Shown here one piece after another: positions 1-10,210 of a stretch of 24,744 nt of DNA. Source of the stretch: Mucidula mucida (Eukaryota > Basidiomycota > Agaricomycetes > Agaricales > Physalacriaceae); the NCBI GenBank assembly GCA_015501055.1, contig JADNYV010000506.1:1-24744 (forward strand), in the 5' to 3' direction. Position 1 is the stretch's first letter. Every line of letters starts with the position of its first letter. A model generated the notes under the pieces. The model worked only from the letters and a program-made list of their open reading frames with translations, did not search any database and was not told where the DNA came from. The position numbers were made by a program, and so were the translations under genes.

Positions 1-1004
1 CACGCATCTCAATAAACATGTACTTATAGTTAGTTAAAGAATGTGATATATGTTCCAATGTGACGAACGCGGTCTAGTACAGAGCAAGAGAATGCCGGTA
101 GCACGGCAAGCTAATACTTAGAAGAGTCGAGGTACATGAAGTGCGTCTCGCGAGAGAAAATGGATGTGATTGATCGGGGCCGCGACGAAAGCGCGCCATC
201 CCGGTATTCCAAGTCGAGATTAGGGCTCTCCACCGTAACCGTACGATACGGTTTACGGCTCGGTTTGTACGCTATATCCGTACCGTACCGTAAGGCGCCT
301 TAGCGCGTTCTTTACGGTACGGCATGATGCTAGCGAAGGAGGGACCACGGGTGTGATCAGTGTGCACTGAGGGACATAACCTACCTCAGTGTGCCCGTAC
401 CTGCCATCAGACGGAACTGAGCCCCCAAGAGGTTGAAGGCCCTCTACATCATAGTCCCCTTCCCAGCTCGCAGCGTGGACAAGATCGACAGTTATGAAGT
501 ATGCTTGAGGATGGCATTTAAGGATCGGCATCGCAGAGGTGAAACTCGTCAGAAATCCTCCTCTGGTACGACAGGATTGGTACAGGCATACTCCTAAAGC
601 ATTTGAGACTTACGCGTAATCTGGGACGTTCGAAGCATGTATACGATCATAGAGAAGCGGAAACTCTGCTGATTGAGGGAAGGTTTTGAGCCTGATACCG
701 TCCATGACCGCGAAACCGTCGCCCAAAATAATTTCTAGAGTGAAGCTATCACGCAGCTTTTTTTATGCCTTGTCCAATGCGCCAGAAGCAATCCGACGTA
801 ATTTGCTAAAGCGTGCCAACCGGGCACGTACTGGTTACACGATCTATCTCGTATTGAAAGAGATTCGAGGTAGTTGTGAACGGACTCAATTCTCCGCATC
901 TTCGTTCTTCATACCTAGGATAGATATATCAACTGGTCAAATACAAGGGAGTAGCGGGAGAAAAGATACCAATCAGGTGATAACTTGGTATAATTGATTG
1001 ACCA
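1..1004. other. Non-coding left flank, no gene recognised
   Basis: No open frame here resembles a protein family, none shows exon-like continuity, and codon content looks random. Several apparent frames overlap on both strands, none convincing. The only structure I see is the palindrome cluster near 237-322, listed separately. The right edge probably holds the 3' untranslated region of the leftward TPR gene that ends at 1005. Confidence 0.5.
237..322. repeat. Cluster of short palindromes built on CGTACC/GGTACG
   Basis: The sequence CCGTACCGTAA at 283-293 is matched by its exact reverse complement TTACGGTACGG at 312-322, an 11-bp inverted repeat with an 18-nt loop. A perfect 10-bp palindrome, AAGGCGCCTT, lies at 292-301. 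A further near-palindrome, AACCGTACGATACGGTT, lies around 238-254. The repeated CGTACC/GGTACG core suggests either a transposon-end remnant or a protein-binding array. No open frame accompanies it. Confidence 0.5.
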
Positions 1005-2013
1005 TCATCCAGCAATATGTTCTTCATGCATGAATTCAAGCATCTCCGAGGGCAGAATCTCATCGTCTTTGCCGTTGCGTATAGGCTCATACACCAACGT
1101 CTCCAAGAATGCTGGTTCGTCACAGTCAGAGGGCGGGACTAGCACACGCAAATGTTCATAAGCAACATATTCACGCGCCGCGAGATTGGGAACATCGTCC
1201 GAGTGTCGTTCGGAAAATCCATCCCTGTAGAACCTGTGTTGTGAATGTGTTGGCGGCAAAAGATCTCACGTACAGGCGAGAAAGCATGTCAGCGTAGGTC
1301 ACGATTGTTTTGCCCGTGGTGAGCCACCACTTAACAGCCTTCAAAATCCGTGCGCAGGACTCTGCTTCGATGTGTAGCCAGCCAAAGTTCAGAGGAACAC
1401 CTCTTTTAACGGCGAGCGAAAGTAGCTTGCCTACCGGCTCCGTCAGCTCGACTAGTATACGTGCCGCCAACGGAGGCCAGAAATACATGCCTGTATCTTG
1501 GGAAGAGACATTGATCGCTGGTTGACAACGTTGTTTCTCATGCTTTCTTGAGCGAGAGCCTGCCTCTTCAGTGCTTCAACTCTCGGGGCATCACAGGACT
1601 CTATATAAATGGGACCGACTCCTGAATCAGTATCGTGGCTTACGAATGACTGGGCTTTAGCCAAGCGTGAATATATCCTTGAGCGGAGTCCATCAGACGT
1701 AGGCAACATGTTCAATACCCGCACGCAAGTTTCGCTGGCTGCGCGGTATTGTCCATCTTCGTACTATAGTAGTCATGATTTAGTACATTTCGTTACTGAG
1801 GAGAGTGAAGACCTACTTGAGCAGCAGGCAGATTGGAGAGGTAGACCTGATAGGTTTCAGGAATCAGCTTAGCGCAACCTCGCGGACCAAAAGACTGACC
1901 GCCACAGTAGGTTCAAGTTCAGAAGCTTTTTTGAAGAGCGATATCGCTTCCTTGAAGTTGCGCGCGTTGTATTGGAGAGCGCCACTGACGTTGAGGTCCT
2001 CAGCCGTAGTCAT
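1005..2013 (-). CDS. TPR-type protein of unknown function, frame broken
   Basis: Leftward gene starting at ATG 2013-2011. Exon 1 (2013-1900, 38 aa) holds a TPR-like helix pair with motifs NVSGALQYNARNFKEAISLF and KKASELEP. Exon 2 (1846-1817, 10 aa) and exon 3 (from 1763) follow after two 53-nt GT-AG introns. Exon 3 continues the repeat (YEDGQYRAASETCVRVLNML). The frame then shifts by one near 1486-1491 (after SLPKIQ). It shifts again near 1225-1240, where the frame carrying RLYVRSFAANTF gives way to the one carrying FYRDGFSERHSDDVP and ending IAG-stop at 1005. Protein character is preserved on both sides of each shift, so these look like one-base losses rather than introns. I recognise only the TPR; the C-terminal half (for example VPLNFGWLHIEAESCARIL) belongs to no family I can name. 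Total would be about 300 aa. Confidence 0.55.
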
Positions 2014-2362
2014 GGTCAGTCGATAAGAGGTCTGTCTCGCAGAACAATACGTGCAGAACAATACGCGTACAAACTCCGATATTTTCCGCGGCCCAGGATC
2101 TTGCAGAGGTGCAAGTGCAATATAATGCCAATCAAACGCTACGCGTATGCCATAACGTCCTCCTCGCGCGAAATGGTCGTCAATGTCATGAAGAGAGCCA
2201 TTTCCTCTTTTACCGGAATCCGATTTGGGGAGGTGCTCCGATCAGAAGCGTGGCAGTCAGGGCAAAAGGTAGCCTCTAAACCACGACCACCTCCCATGGA
2301 ACGTACAACCATGCTCTAAATTCCTCACATCCCTACGTGTACACGCGATTGATCATAGCCAT
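2014..2362. promoter_or_regulatory. Divergent intergenic region between the TPR gene and GUP1
   Basis: About 350 bp separate two gene starts that point away from each other, so promoters for both should lie here. Apart from the 14-bp duplication at 2039-2066 I see no clear TATA element or binding-site array. Open frames crossing this interval do not resemble proteins. Confidence 0.45.
2039..2066. repeat. 14-bp tandem duplication
   Basis: The unit GCAGAACAATACGT at 2039-2052 is followed directly by GCAGAACAATACGC at 2053-2066, 13 of 14 bases identical. It lies about 26 bp upstream of the leftward TPR gene start, in the interval it shares with GUP1. Probably a replication-slippage duplication; a role in the promoter is possible but unsupported. 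Confidence 0.6.
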
Positions 2363-3820
2363 ATGTCGATGCCGCCTTCCCTACCCCGCCACCAGTTTCT
2401 CCTCACAGTCCCTGTCCCGACCGCCAAAACGGACATCTCCACAGTCCCTGGTCGATGGCGCACGACAGAATTCCGGTTTTATCTCCTTGTAATAGCCGTA
2501 GTGCTTCCTTGGATGGCCTGGGTAGCCTATGATACCACAAACGATCCTCCGCCGCGGAATCTGAGTCCGGGATGGATTCCTGGACGCAGAGTAGACATCA
2601 GCGACGCGCAGTATCGCTCGTTCAGAGGGAATATACCCGCGCTGATGGGTGCAGGACTTGGGCACGCTCTATTGACGCGCTTACCTACTGGGAGAAATCT
2701 GAATCTGGTCTTTTCGTTGGGTTTTGTGACTGTATTGCATGGGACATCCATCCTCAAGGTGATGGCGGTCCTTTTGATGTCTTACTCTGTCCGGCAATCC
2801 CGTCTGCTAACATGGACGTGCAACATCGCTTTACTGTTCGCGGCGTCGTACTTCGGTGGTTTCCCATATGGCTCCCTACACTCCAGTCTTGCGTGGCTTG
2901 ATGCTTATGCAGGATTATACCCACGCTGGCACGTTTCGTGGAATATAACCATGTTGCGTCTAATATCATTCAATACCGACGCGCCAGATGCTACTTTCGT
3001 CCAGTTACTGGACTACGCGCTTTACGCGCCCCTGTACATTGCGGGACCCATTATCACGTATTCAGATTTTGCTTCGCAGCGCAAATCACCGCCCAAGGTG
3101 TCCCTCGTCAGCCCCATCATCCGCTTCGTAATTCCCTTGTTGACCATAGAGGTCATATTGCATTACATCTATGCCTGGTCGTATTCCAATTCCGGGTTAC
3201 CACCACTCAACTCGTCACTTCTATCATTCTTCAGTCTGATTCTCATCTGGCTGAAGCTTTTGGTTCCATGGCGCTTTTTCCGTTTGTGGTCGATGCTCCC
3301 ATCCCCCGCCATCGATCCTCCGGAAAATATGATCCGCTGTATGGCGAACAACTACTCTCCGGCAGCGTTCTGGCGAGGATGGCACCGCTCATATAACCTG
3401 TGGGTAATCAAATACATCTATATCCCTCTTGGGGGAAATGAGCATCCATGGCGGAACATGCTTCTCGTGTTCACGTTCGTGGCGCTGTGGCACGACCTTG
3501 AGGCGCGACTTCTTGCCTGGGGATGGCTCGTGAGCGTGTTTGTGTTGCCAGAAATCATTTTCACGCCGCTCATCCACTCGATCAAGTCACCGACTTGGCA
3601 GAGACACGCTCATGCGACGCTCGGCGCGTTCAACATCCTTCTGATGATGGCCGCCAACTTGGTTGGTTTCGCCGGAGGTCTACCGGCACTTCAAGCCTTG
3701 GGGAGTATGGAGGGGATGCGATTCCTAGCAGGCGCGATCCCGTGCTTGTGGGTGGCAGTTCAGGTCATGCGGGAATACCGCGAGGAGGAAAAGAGGAGGG
3801 GCGTATGGCGTAAATGTTAG
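2363..3820 (+). CDS. GUP1: GUP1-like membrane-bound O-acyltransferase (MBOAT)
   Basis: Single intact 485-aa frame. The N-terminus matches the Gup1 signature order: a TEFRFYLL membrane segment, then NLSPGWIPGRRVDISDAQYR. In the middle come FPYGSLHSSLAWLDAY and LYAPLYIAGPIITYSDF. The C-terminal MBOAT core has FWRGWHRSYNLWV (Asn345) and FVALWHDLEARLLAWGWL, where His377 is the expected catalytic histidine. Many hydrophobic stretches indicate a polytopic ER membrane protein. Known Gup1 proteins remodel GPI-anchor lipids and affect wall and membrane order. At 485 aa it is shorter than yeast Gup1 (about 560); the stretch after RLISFNTD appears to lack roughly 30 residues found in relatives, so it may be a compact paralogue. 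A second ATG lies two codons in. No introns are needed. The family call is firm; strict orthology to GUP1 is less certain. Confidence 0.85.
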   Translation: MSMPPSLPRHQFLLTVPVPTAKTDISTVPGRWRTTEFRFYLLVIAVVLPWMAWVAYDTTNDPPPRNLSPGWIPGRRVDISDAQYRSFRGNIPALMGAGLGHALLTRLPTGRNLNLVFSLGFVTVLHGTSILKVMAVLLMSYSVRQSRLLTWTCNIALLFAASYFGGFPYGSLHSSLAWLDAYAGLYPRWHVSWNITMLRLISFNTDAPDATFVQLLDYALYAPLYIAGPIITYSDFASQRKSPPKVSLVSPIIRFVIPLLTIEVILHYIYAWSYSNSGLPPLNSSLLSFFSLILIWLKLLVPWRFFRLWSMLPSPAIDPPENMIRCMANNYSPAAFWRGWHRSYNLWVIKYIYIPLGGNEHPWRNMLLVFTFVALWHDLEARLLAWGWLVSVFVLPEIIFTPLIHSIKSPTWQRHAHATLGAFNILLMMAANLVGFAGGLPALQALGSMEGMRFLAGAIPCLWVAVQVMREYREEEKRRGVWRKC

Positions 3821-4870
3821 TTGGGACTTTTCTTGGTAATTAGAGCGGGCATGTCTTACTGTATGTATAATTCTGGACCCCTTGGCATTGTGACCGCGAT
3901 TTGTGCTCCATCAGTTATGTTAATTGCCCTTGACTATCCTAGTGCTTTCGAATGGCCTTTACTTTTGCCTCTCGAGGCCTTGGTTTCTTTCTGCTTGCCA
4001 GTAGCACTGACGATAATCCGAATCGGTCGTTCCTTGTTCCGGGTCTTCGGCGACTCCGATATCAACGTTCTACCGTTCTCCCGATGCCGAGCTCGTGTGA
4101 CTTTACTCACGTCGAACACGACTAGACCGCGCTGATAGTGCGCCACCTTTCAATTCCCTCGATGTCGGATTGTCTAGCTTACCACAGCCTCATGACGTTT
4201 CCGGGACGCTATATGTCAGCGGCCGTGACCGAAGAGATGCAGTAGACTCCAAGTGTCAAACCTTCGAGACGCTCCGACGATCTCAAGCTTGGATGATCTC
4301 TTGCAGGATGATGAATCATTCATTAACTAATGGCTGGGCACGTCGGAACGAGTCCGTCGCGTACATGTGGCTCCTATCAACGATAGTAGAACGACACACG
4401 TCTCATGCAGGCGCAGTCTGAGCGCCCTGGGAGGTTGTCGACTGCGCACGTCGCTGCGATTGCGAAGGATGGTTATCCTCGGCAGGGCGGACAGGTTGGG
4501 TGATGCGTAGCGTTAGTCGGCATTCAAAGCACATGTTTTGCCTCCGTTGCATGACGAAGAATCTGACTGTACGGCAAAGCAATAGAACGCGGGACAAGTT
4601 CTCATCAGCGATGAGTCATTCCGGATATGCGACCGGAATGAATGAGTAGTCGTGGGAAGTGAGAGAATGTATATTGAGTACTGCAGAGAGCTACGCGGTG
4701 GATGGAGAGCAGTGCATAAATGGACGGAAGCGTTGTGTAGACTACGGAGGACGGCGGCTGTGCCGGGAAAAACAGCCGGAGGCAGTCGCAAAAAATAAGC
4801 GGGGCCGGTGTGTACATAATAATGCTTATGCGAAGGATAAGTATAGTGTTGGGCTTGTTTCTTTTTTATC
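3821..4870. other. Intergenic region between GUP1-like and TVP38-like genes
   Basis: About 1 kb with no supported gene. A hydrophobic 104-codon frame begins directly after the GUP1 stop but has no ATG at its start and no recognisable similarity. The last 100 bp contains A-rich and T-rich tracts (for example TTTCTTTTTTATC just before the ATG at 4871), consistent with the 5' untranslated region of the TVP38-like gene. Confidence 0.5.
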
Positions 4871-6241
4871 ATGTCCTCTGAGCAGACGCTGTCACCTCCC
4901 GTCCAGAATCGCCACCGTGCATCGTCGACCACCCTTCGTCCTCCGTTGACCATCCGTTCACTTGGTCGGAGACGTTCCAATCCAGCGTTCGCCCTGACGA
5001 CGCCCCCAGCGACTCCGCTCCCAGAACCAGTCGTTGCCGAGAGCGACCCTCCGCCCTCAATGCTGGCCATCATTGCATCGCGCATTCTCCACGTTCTACA
5101 TGCGCCGCATTCCATCCCATGGTCAGCGCCATCGACGCCCCACGATGAGGACGAGCTCATCCTCCCGCTGTCCGCGTCTGCTCACAAGACATCCTTTGGC
5201 AACGTCGTCAACGAAAAGACACCAGAGAATATCCAACGCATGCCCTCTGTGCATTTCCCCATATTTCTCGTGATATGTCTATTCCCCATCTCGACAGGAC
5301 TTGTCTTTGTGCTGTTCAGATCACTGCCCATCGCAGTTTCGTGGCCTCATACCCTAGCCGACGTTGCTCAGCTAGGCCGCGATCTGCATGGCTATTCACA
5401 AAGTGGTCCAGCCCAGCTTGCTCACGTTCTTGCTATCATATCTATTACTGCTGTGTGGAAACACGCCTGGTCCATACCCGGGAGCGTGATTTGGGCAAGT
5501 CCAGTCCTAATCTGAATTCTTTACACAATCTAACGTACTTGCCTGCAGAACGTGTTGGCTGGCGCCCTCTTCTCGCCCGCTTATGCTACCCTTCTCCTTA
5601 CCCTGCTCACTACTATCGGTTCCGTCTGCGCCACTCTCCTCTCTAAACCCCTTGCCCCCTTCCTCACTTACTTCTTTCCAAGAGCTCTCGACCTTACCCG
5701 GTCAGCTCTCGAGGGGACAAAGTCGGAACAGCAGGCTTCCCAGACGTCGCCGTGGATTCGTCTCTCCATTCTTCGTCTTATTGGTGTTGTGCCCTGGTCC
5801 GGCATCAACATCGCGTGTGGTGTTACCGGCGTCGCCTTGCTAGACTGTCTTCTGGGTTCCTTCATTGGTTCTCTTCCTTGGACCGCGGTTACCTGCCAAG
5901 TAAGCCGCGTCTCCCACACTCCGTTATGCCCGTTCTTACTGACTGTATTCCAGATAGGAGATATTCTGCAGACAGTAGCGTCAGCGCCCTCTCCGACACC
6001 ACAAACCATATCCTCTATCCTGCTTTCTCCAGAAATTATCCTTAAGCTGGTTTTCCTTTCCTTCCTATCTCTCGCGCCCATACTAGGTCGTGACCATTTA
6101 CGGGCTCTTTTGAAATCGAATGAGCGCGCGGAAGAGCGGGGGAGATGGACCTGGGTATCAAAAATCCGAATCCCGTCACCCACTCGGCTGGAGAGGCTAG
6201 TAGAGGAGAAGCGTGCTTTGGAGGAAGCCTTGCCGTCATAG
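4871..6241 (+). CDS. TVP38/TMEM64 family (VTT/SNARE-associated) membrane protein
   Basis: Three exons: 4871-5494, 5549-5899 and 5954-6241, joined in phase 0 to give 420 aa. The first 125 residues are Ser/Pro-rich and probably cytosolic. A membrane span follows (HFPIFLVICLFPISTGLVF). The VTT domain starts with AWSIPGSVIW joined to NVLAGALFSPAYATLLLTLL. It continues with NIACGVTGVALLDCLLGSFI and then GSLPWTAVTCQ joined to IGDILQTV. These match the family's PGS..N.LAGALFG, AG.T.V...D and PW/Y...G..L landmarks. Relatives (yeast Tvp38, DedA/VMP1/TMEM41B superfamily) sit in Golgi/ER membranes and are linked to lipid handling. Intron 1 is best read with a GC donor (GCAAGT at 5495); an alternative GT donor at 5504 would insert ASP. 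Intron 2 (5900-5953, GTAAGC...CAG) is 54 nt and lacks stops. Confidence 0.82.
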
Positions 6242-8981
6242 CCTGGGGTATGGTCTGCATCTTTCGACTGGACTAGCCCGCCGAGAAGAGGCGCGGTTTA
6301 GAGGCTTGCGGGCGTCGCATCCACACATTCGTTACTTGCATATATATACATACCTACACCCCCCAGCACACCGTATATTCGACTAATGATTCACGCATAC
6401 TCATGACCTTTTGGATTAGTTGCTTATTTATTGTTGATACCTCTGTACATTCGCGTTCGGGTTCCGTTGTGAATGCATTTTTGCGAAGACTCACCATTAG
6501 TATAGTATTCAATCTGGATGTGTTTACGAGATGCATGATCTATTACCTTGCTTGTGATGGACACCTTTGACGATGCGTCATGCACGCAATTCAAGGCGGG
6601 TCGCCCGAAGCATCACTTGCGTCCTCGATGACACCACTTTCAGTCCTTTATAGAATCAAATAGATCGCGCCGAATAAGGTCAGCGGAAATGCCTTCATCA
6701 AATTTTTTGGGCAGGTGGATCCCAGACGTTGGCGAAGGCGAGAGCGGCGGATAGCGATGTGGTGCCACAAACGCGTTTAAGGGCACGTGGATAATAGATC
6801 ACATGTTCTGTTGGAACTTGGGCCACACTGAGACTCTAAACCTATCGGTGTCGCTGACTTGAGGAGCCTTTTCTCTAAGTAAGTTGAGCACCACAAAACA
6901 TTCAACCCAATTACACTGCTTTGAATTCTGTGATCGCATTCGGTATTGCGTCTTCCTCGTTGCCTCTCACTGAAACTCGACAGTGTAAATGAGGCTTCCT
7001 CGCTGTCGGTGTAAGACATTGCAAATTGGGAATGGCGACACAAAGACTAGTAGTCGATCTGCAAAAAGAAATGTTGGAAAAGTAGTGCTCGTTTATCATC
7101 CAGCTGAGGCGACATCGCTGACCGCAGGCAAAAGGAAGTCTTGGTGTCGGACAACCACGCTTGGTCATCGAAGATCGGTCTAAACTGCTATGCATTGTGG
7201 TCGTCAGACGAAAACGAAGCGATGGCATCCTTTGACCTGTAGCTAGGCGCGCCAAATTTGATATGGTACATGGCTACGTCCCGCCTGTTTCGTAATCATA
7301 AATGGCGAGTGCCTCTGAAGGCCATCAACGTGGAACTGACCGTGTCAGCGATGATTGATTTGTTTGAACTGAGTACTACCGCAAGACTATGAGAGTCGAA
7401 TCATCAACATTCATTGAGGAAATCACCTGTCGTAACACAGCAGTTATAAACGTCCGCATCTATGACTGCCGCAACCTCTCGCCGCCACAGAAGGAGCGAT
7501 CGGGTTTGTCGTCAATCTCCACACGATTTGTTGCGAAGGGATTATCTGCGCTGCACAAATGCCGCGACATTGCCGTGCCACTGTATTATCAGATAAAGAT
7601 TACCCCCTCCAGAACTGGCTGTGAAGCGTCGCTCTGCTCTGTAAGAAGATAAAACCACATGTGAGAGACTCGAGACGAGTTGAAAGAGAATTATAGAGTT
7701 TCGTGAAGGAATGAGCGATGACTTCGTGGAACCACGTACCCAAGGTGTCTTCTTACCAGAAACGGACGGGGGTACTCCATCAAAGCCAACAACCCCATTG
7801 GCAGTGGCCTGTCGATCCTTGTAATCAGGGCCGGGTTTCGCAGCTAAGAAGTAGCATGGATTGTTTGAGATTGTCATTGCGGAAGTCAATTACCGAGCAC
7901 AGACGAGATGCCTTGAACTCCGTTTGTGCTGGGGGAGCCATTGGTACGAACCCGAGTGCGACTGGCTTGTCAAACCAAAGGGAACTGAGGTGTGAAAGAG
8001 GCTAGATGACAGTCATATGTGTGAGACTCTGAGGGCGGGTAAAGGCCGGGCTCGTATTTCCTCGGGAGACTATTTGGGGTGACTTTGGCTGAATGGTTCT
8101 CGCCTTGCCAGGCCGACAGACTGACTCGACTAGTGACTAGTCTCATGTTCAGCTAATTGTTCAACTGTAGTTGCTTTACCCGGCGTAATATTCATCGCTT
8201 GCGCCACATTGAAAGCATCCAGACAGTACTATGTCAACTTGACGGCGTCGTAACCACTGCATCAGAAGAAAGATCTATTCTGGGGTAGTGACCCATGTCG
8301 AGTTACTCGCGTCATGTAGATCTTTAGAGGTGAATGCAGAGCATGACAAGAGTTATCATCCAGGGGACATTCGAAGATCGAGAATAACGGACAAATGCCG
8401 ATGTCGAAGAGAGTACGGAGAAATCTCGCGGCAGCCGGTGGGCGAGCAGAGCGGTAGTGGTACCGCCATGTGAATGCAAGCGAGCGTCGTGCAAGGAGAT
8501 AGTTGTTTCGTGATAAAATATCGAGATCATCACCGTACACGATGGAAAGACAGGTGAGCAAGGGGACCTAAACCCCCGCGGAGTTTGAAAATAGTCAAGC
8601 ATGGCGTGCGCGTCATACCTGCTCTTGACCTCGACGTTCGCGGCAGCATCGAGCAACATCCGGACTGCTATACAGTCAGTGGTCGATTCTTACAGATGTC
8701 CTGTCTACAACGGGTGGCCAACTGGCCAGAATCAGGCGATTATTGGCATTCGCAATTCACCCATTTTTGGCGCAGAAAACAGGAAAAATGAATCGACGTA
8801 ACCGCTACACTGAGTGTCGGCTAAGTGGACGTGATGGATCCCACCGGAGCAAGTTTCATCGCTTGTGAATGGCCATGTATTGTTACCCCTCTAGGCGCTT
8901 TGCAAAGTCCTTGGATCCACGGACTTGTATATCAGTACGCTCGCTTGACCCTGGCCCACCATTCTCCCCTCGGATTCCCCC
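6242..8981. other. Gene-poor 2.7-kb stretch
   Basis: I read both strands and found only short frames with no domain motifs, no exon chains with consistent phase and no terminal repeats. The first 250 bp is AT-rich and likely the 3' untranslated region of the TVP38-like gene (a TATATATACATA run near 6342). The last few hundred bases should contain the promoter of the zinc-finger gene. A decayed mobile element or a long non-coding RNA cannot be excluded. Confidence 0.4.
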
Positions 8982-10210
8982 ATGGCCCTTGCAGTACCAC
9001 TCACCGAGCTTGCTCGAGGACGGGTCCAGCTCAAACTATCCATTTCAGATGGCAACGCCATTTTGCTTAACAAGCCAAGCTTGTCCTCGCTTGTAACGCC
9101 TTTACCTCCCTCTGACCTTCAACTACACTTTACCTCTTCGAAAGAAGACGATTCCCTTTTGGTCACTATGTGGGCAACAACGCGATCCCAGGGCGATGGC
9201 AAGGCAGAGCCATCTTGTTGGAACTGGCAGCAGGATGAATACGCAGAGAGTGAGTACTTTGTTCTCTTCGCGACTACTTCTACTTACCACAACAATGCTA
9301 TAGAGGCTTTCCTTGAACAACAAATAAGTTCATTGGTGGGACCGTTGGACCCATACAAGAGTCCTGTGATGGACAATAACAATTACTTCCAACTCCCGAC
9401 ACCTCCAAGTGAACTAGACAATTTCATGAATCGTTCAGAGTACCAGTTACCTGACGCGTTCTCGCCAGTCGACGTGTTTTCCCCGCTCGATGGAATGGGA
9501 TGGCCAGAATTCACGTCAGGTCTGCCTTTCGCTCATCCTTAGCACGCATACATTGACCTTATCGACTCATAGGCTTCCAAGTTGGTTCGGAGGCCCTGCC
9601 AGACATGTCCCTCCAACAATCATTTACTTCGTATCTACCTCCCTCCCCCTCCTCCGACATAAATCCTACGAATTCGTCGTATGGCATGTCCCACTCGTCA
9701 CCGCAGATGCCCGTTCCTGCTTCTACGCCTTCTTCCTCCTATACACCTGCACAGTCATCTTCGTCATATCTGTCAACGCCAGCCTTGACGACATCAGCAT
9801 ATTCCCCTCCGAGTACAAACCAGGATGAGCCTATCTCCTCGGCGCGTTCGGATTTATCCGACTCTTCGACAGCACCACCCGTCTCGCCACCAGCGTCGGA
9901 GGGCAATGCGCTTCGCCCACATCCCTGCCTATTCCCAGACTGTGGTCGCTGGTTCACGCGCAGCTATACAAGGAACGTACACATGTTGACGCACAGAAGG
10001 TCCAACGATCCAAAGCCCTTCGTGTGTACTATTCCCGGCTGCTCCGAGGGTTTCTCTCGGAAACATGATCGCCTCCGGCACGAAGTCCGGCAACATGGTC
10101 GCGGCAGCAATTGGCGATGTCCGCTTTGTCCGCTCTCTAAATTCTACTCCTCACAGAGCACACTCGAGCGACATCTCAGCGAGAAACATAACGAGTCGCG
10201 TCCAGGATGA
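8982..10210 (+). CDS. C2H2 zinc-finger transcription factor (three fingers)
   Basis: Exons 8982-9249, 9304-9519 and 9573-10210 join in consistent phase to give 373 aa. Intron 1 (GTGAGT...TAG, 54 nt, no stop) and intron 2 (GTCTGC...TAG, 53 nt) are typical of the window. The middle is Ser/Pro/Thr-rich and disordered (SYLPPSPSSD, PALTTSAYSPPST), as in fungal activators. Three C-terminal C2H2 fingers are visible: HPCLFPDCGRWFTRSYTRN..H...H (C-x4-C-x12-H-x3-H), FVCTIPGCSEGFSRKHDRLRH....H (C-x4-C-x12-H-x4-H) and WRCPLCPLSKFYSSQSTLERH....H (C-x2-C with a longer x14 spacer). It should bind DNA in the nucleus; target genes are unknown. The start is uncertain: ATG 8982 has a good context (CCCCCATGG), but an internal Met at 9168 would also work. 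No named orthologue recognised. Confidence 0.75.

Noticed and set aside
3821..4135. Hydrophobic 104-codon frame directly after GUP1
   Set aside because: It begins at the base after the GUP1 stop with TTG rather than ATG, has no homologue I can recognise, and does not extend the MBOAT fold, which already ends normally.
4513..5160. Long minus-strand frame of 215 codons
   Set aside because: It is antisense to exon 1 of the TVP38-like gene, whose sense protein shows clear domain motifs; the antisense product is low-complexity.
5668..6183. Minus-strand frame of 171 codons
   Set aside because: Antisense shadow of exons 2-3 of the TVP38-like gene, with no recognisable domain.
8110..8150. GACTAGTGACTAGTC repeat as a possible recombination site
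   Set aside because: The direct repeat is only 6-7 bp, has no flanking arms, and no recombinase gene or duplicated target was seen.
8262..8659. Overlapping minus-strand frames starting with an ankyrin-like string
   Set aside because: Only a few residues look repeat-like; the rest has no pattern and no consistent exon chain.
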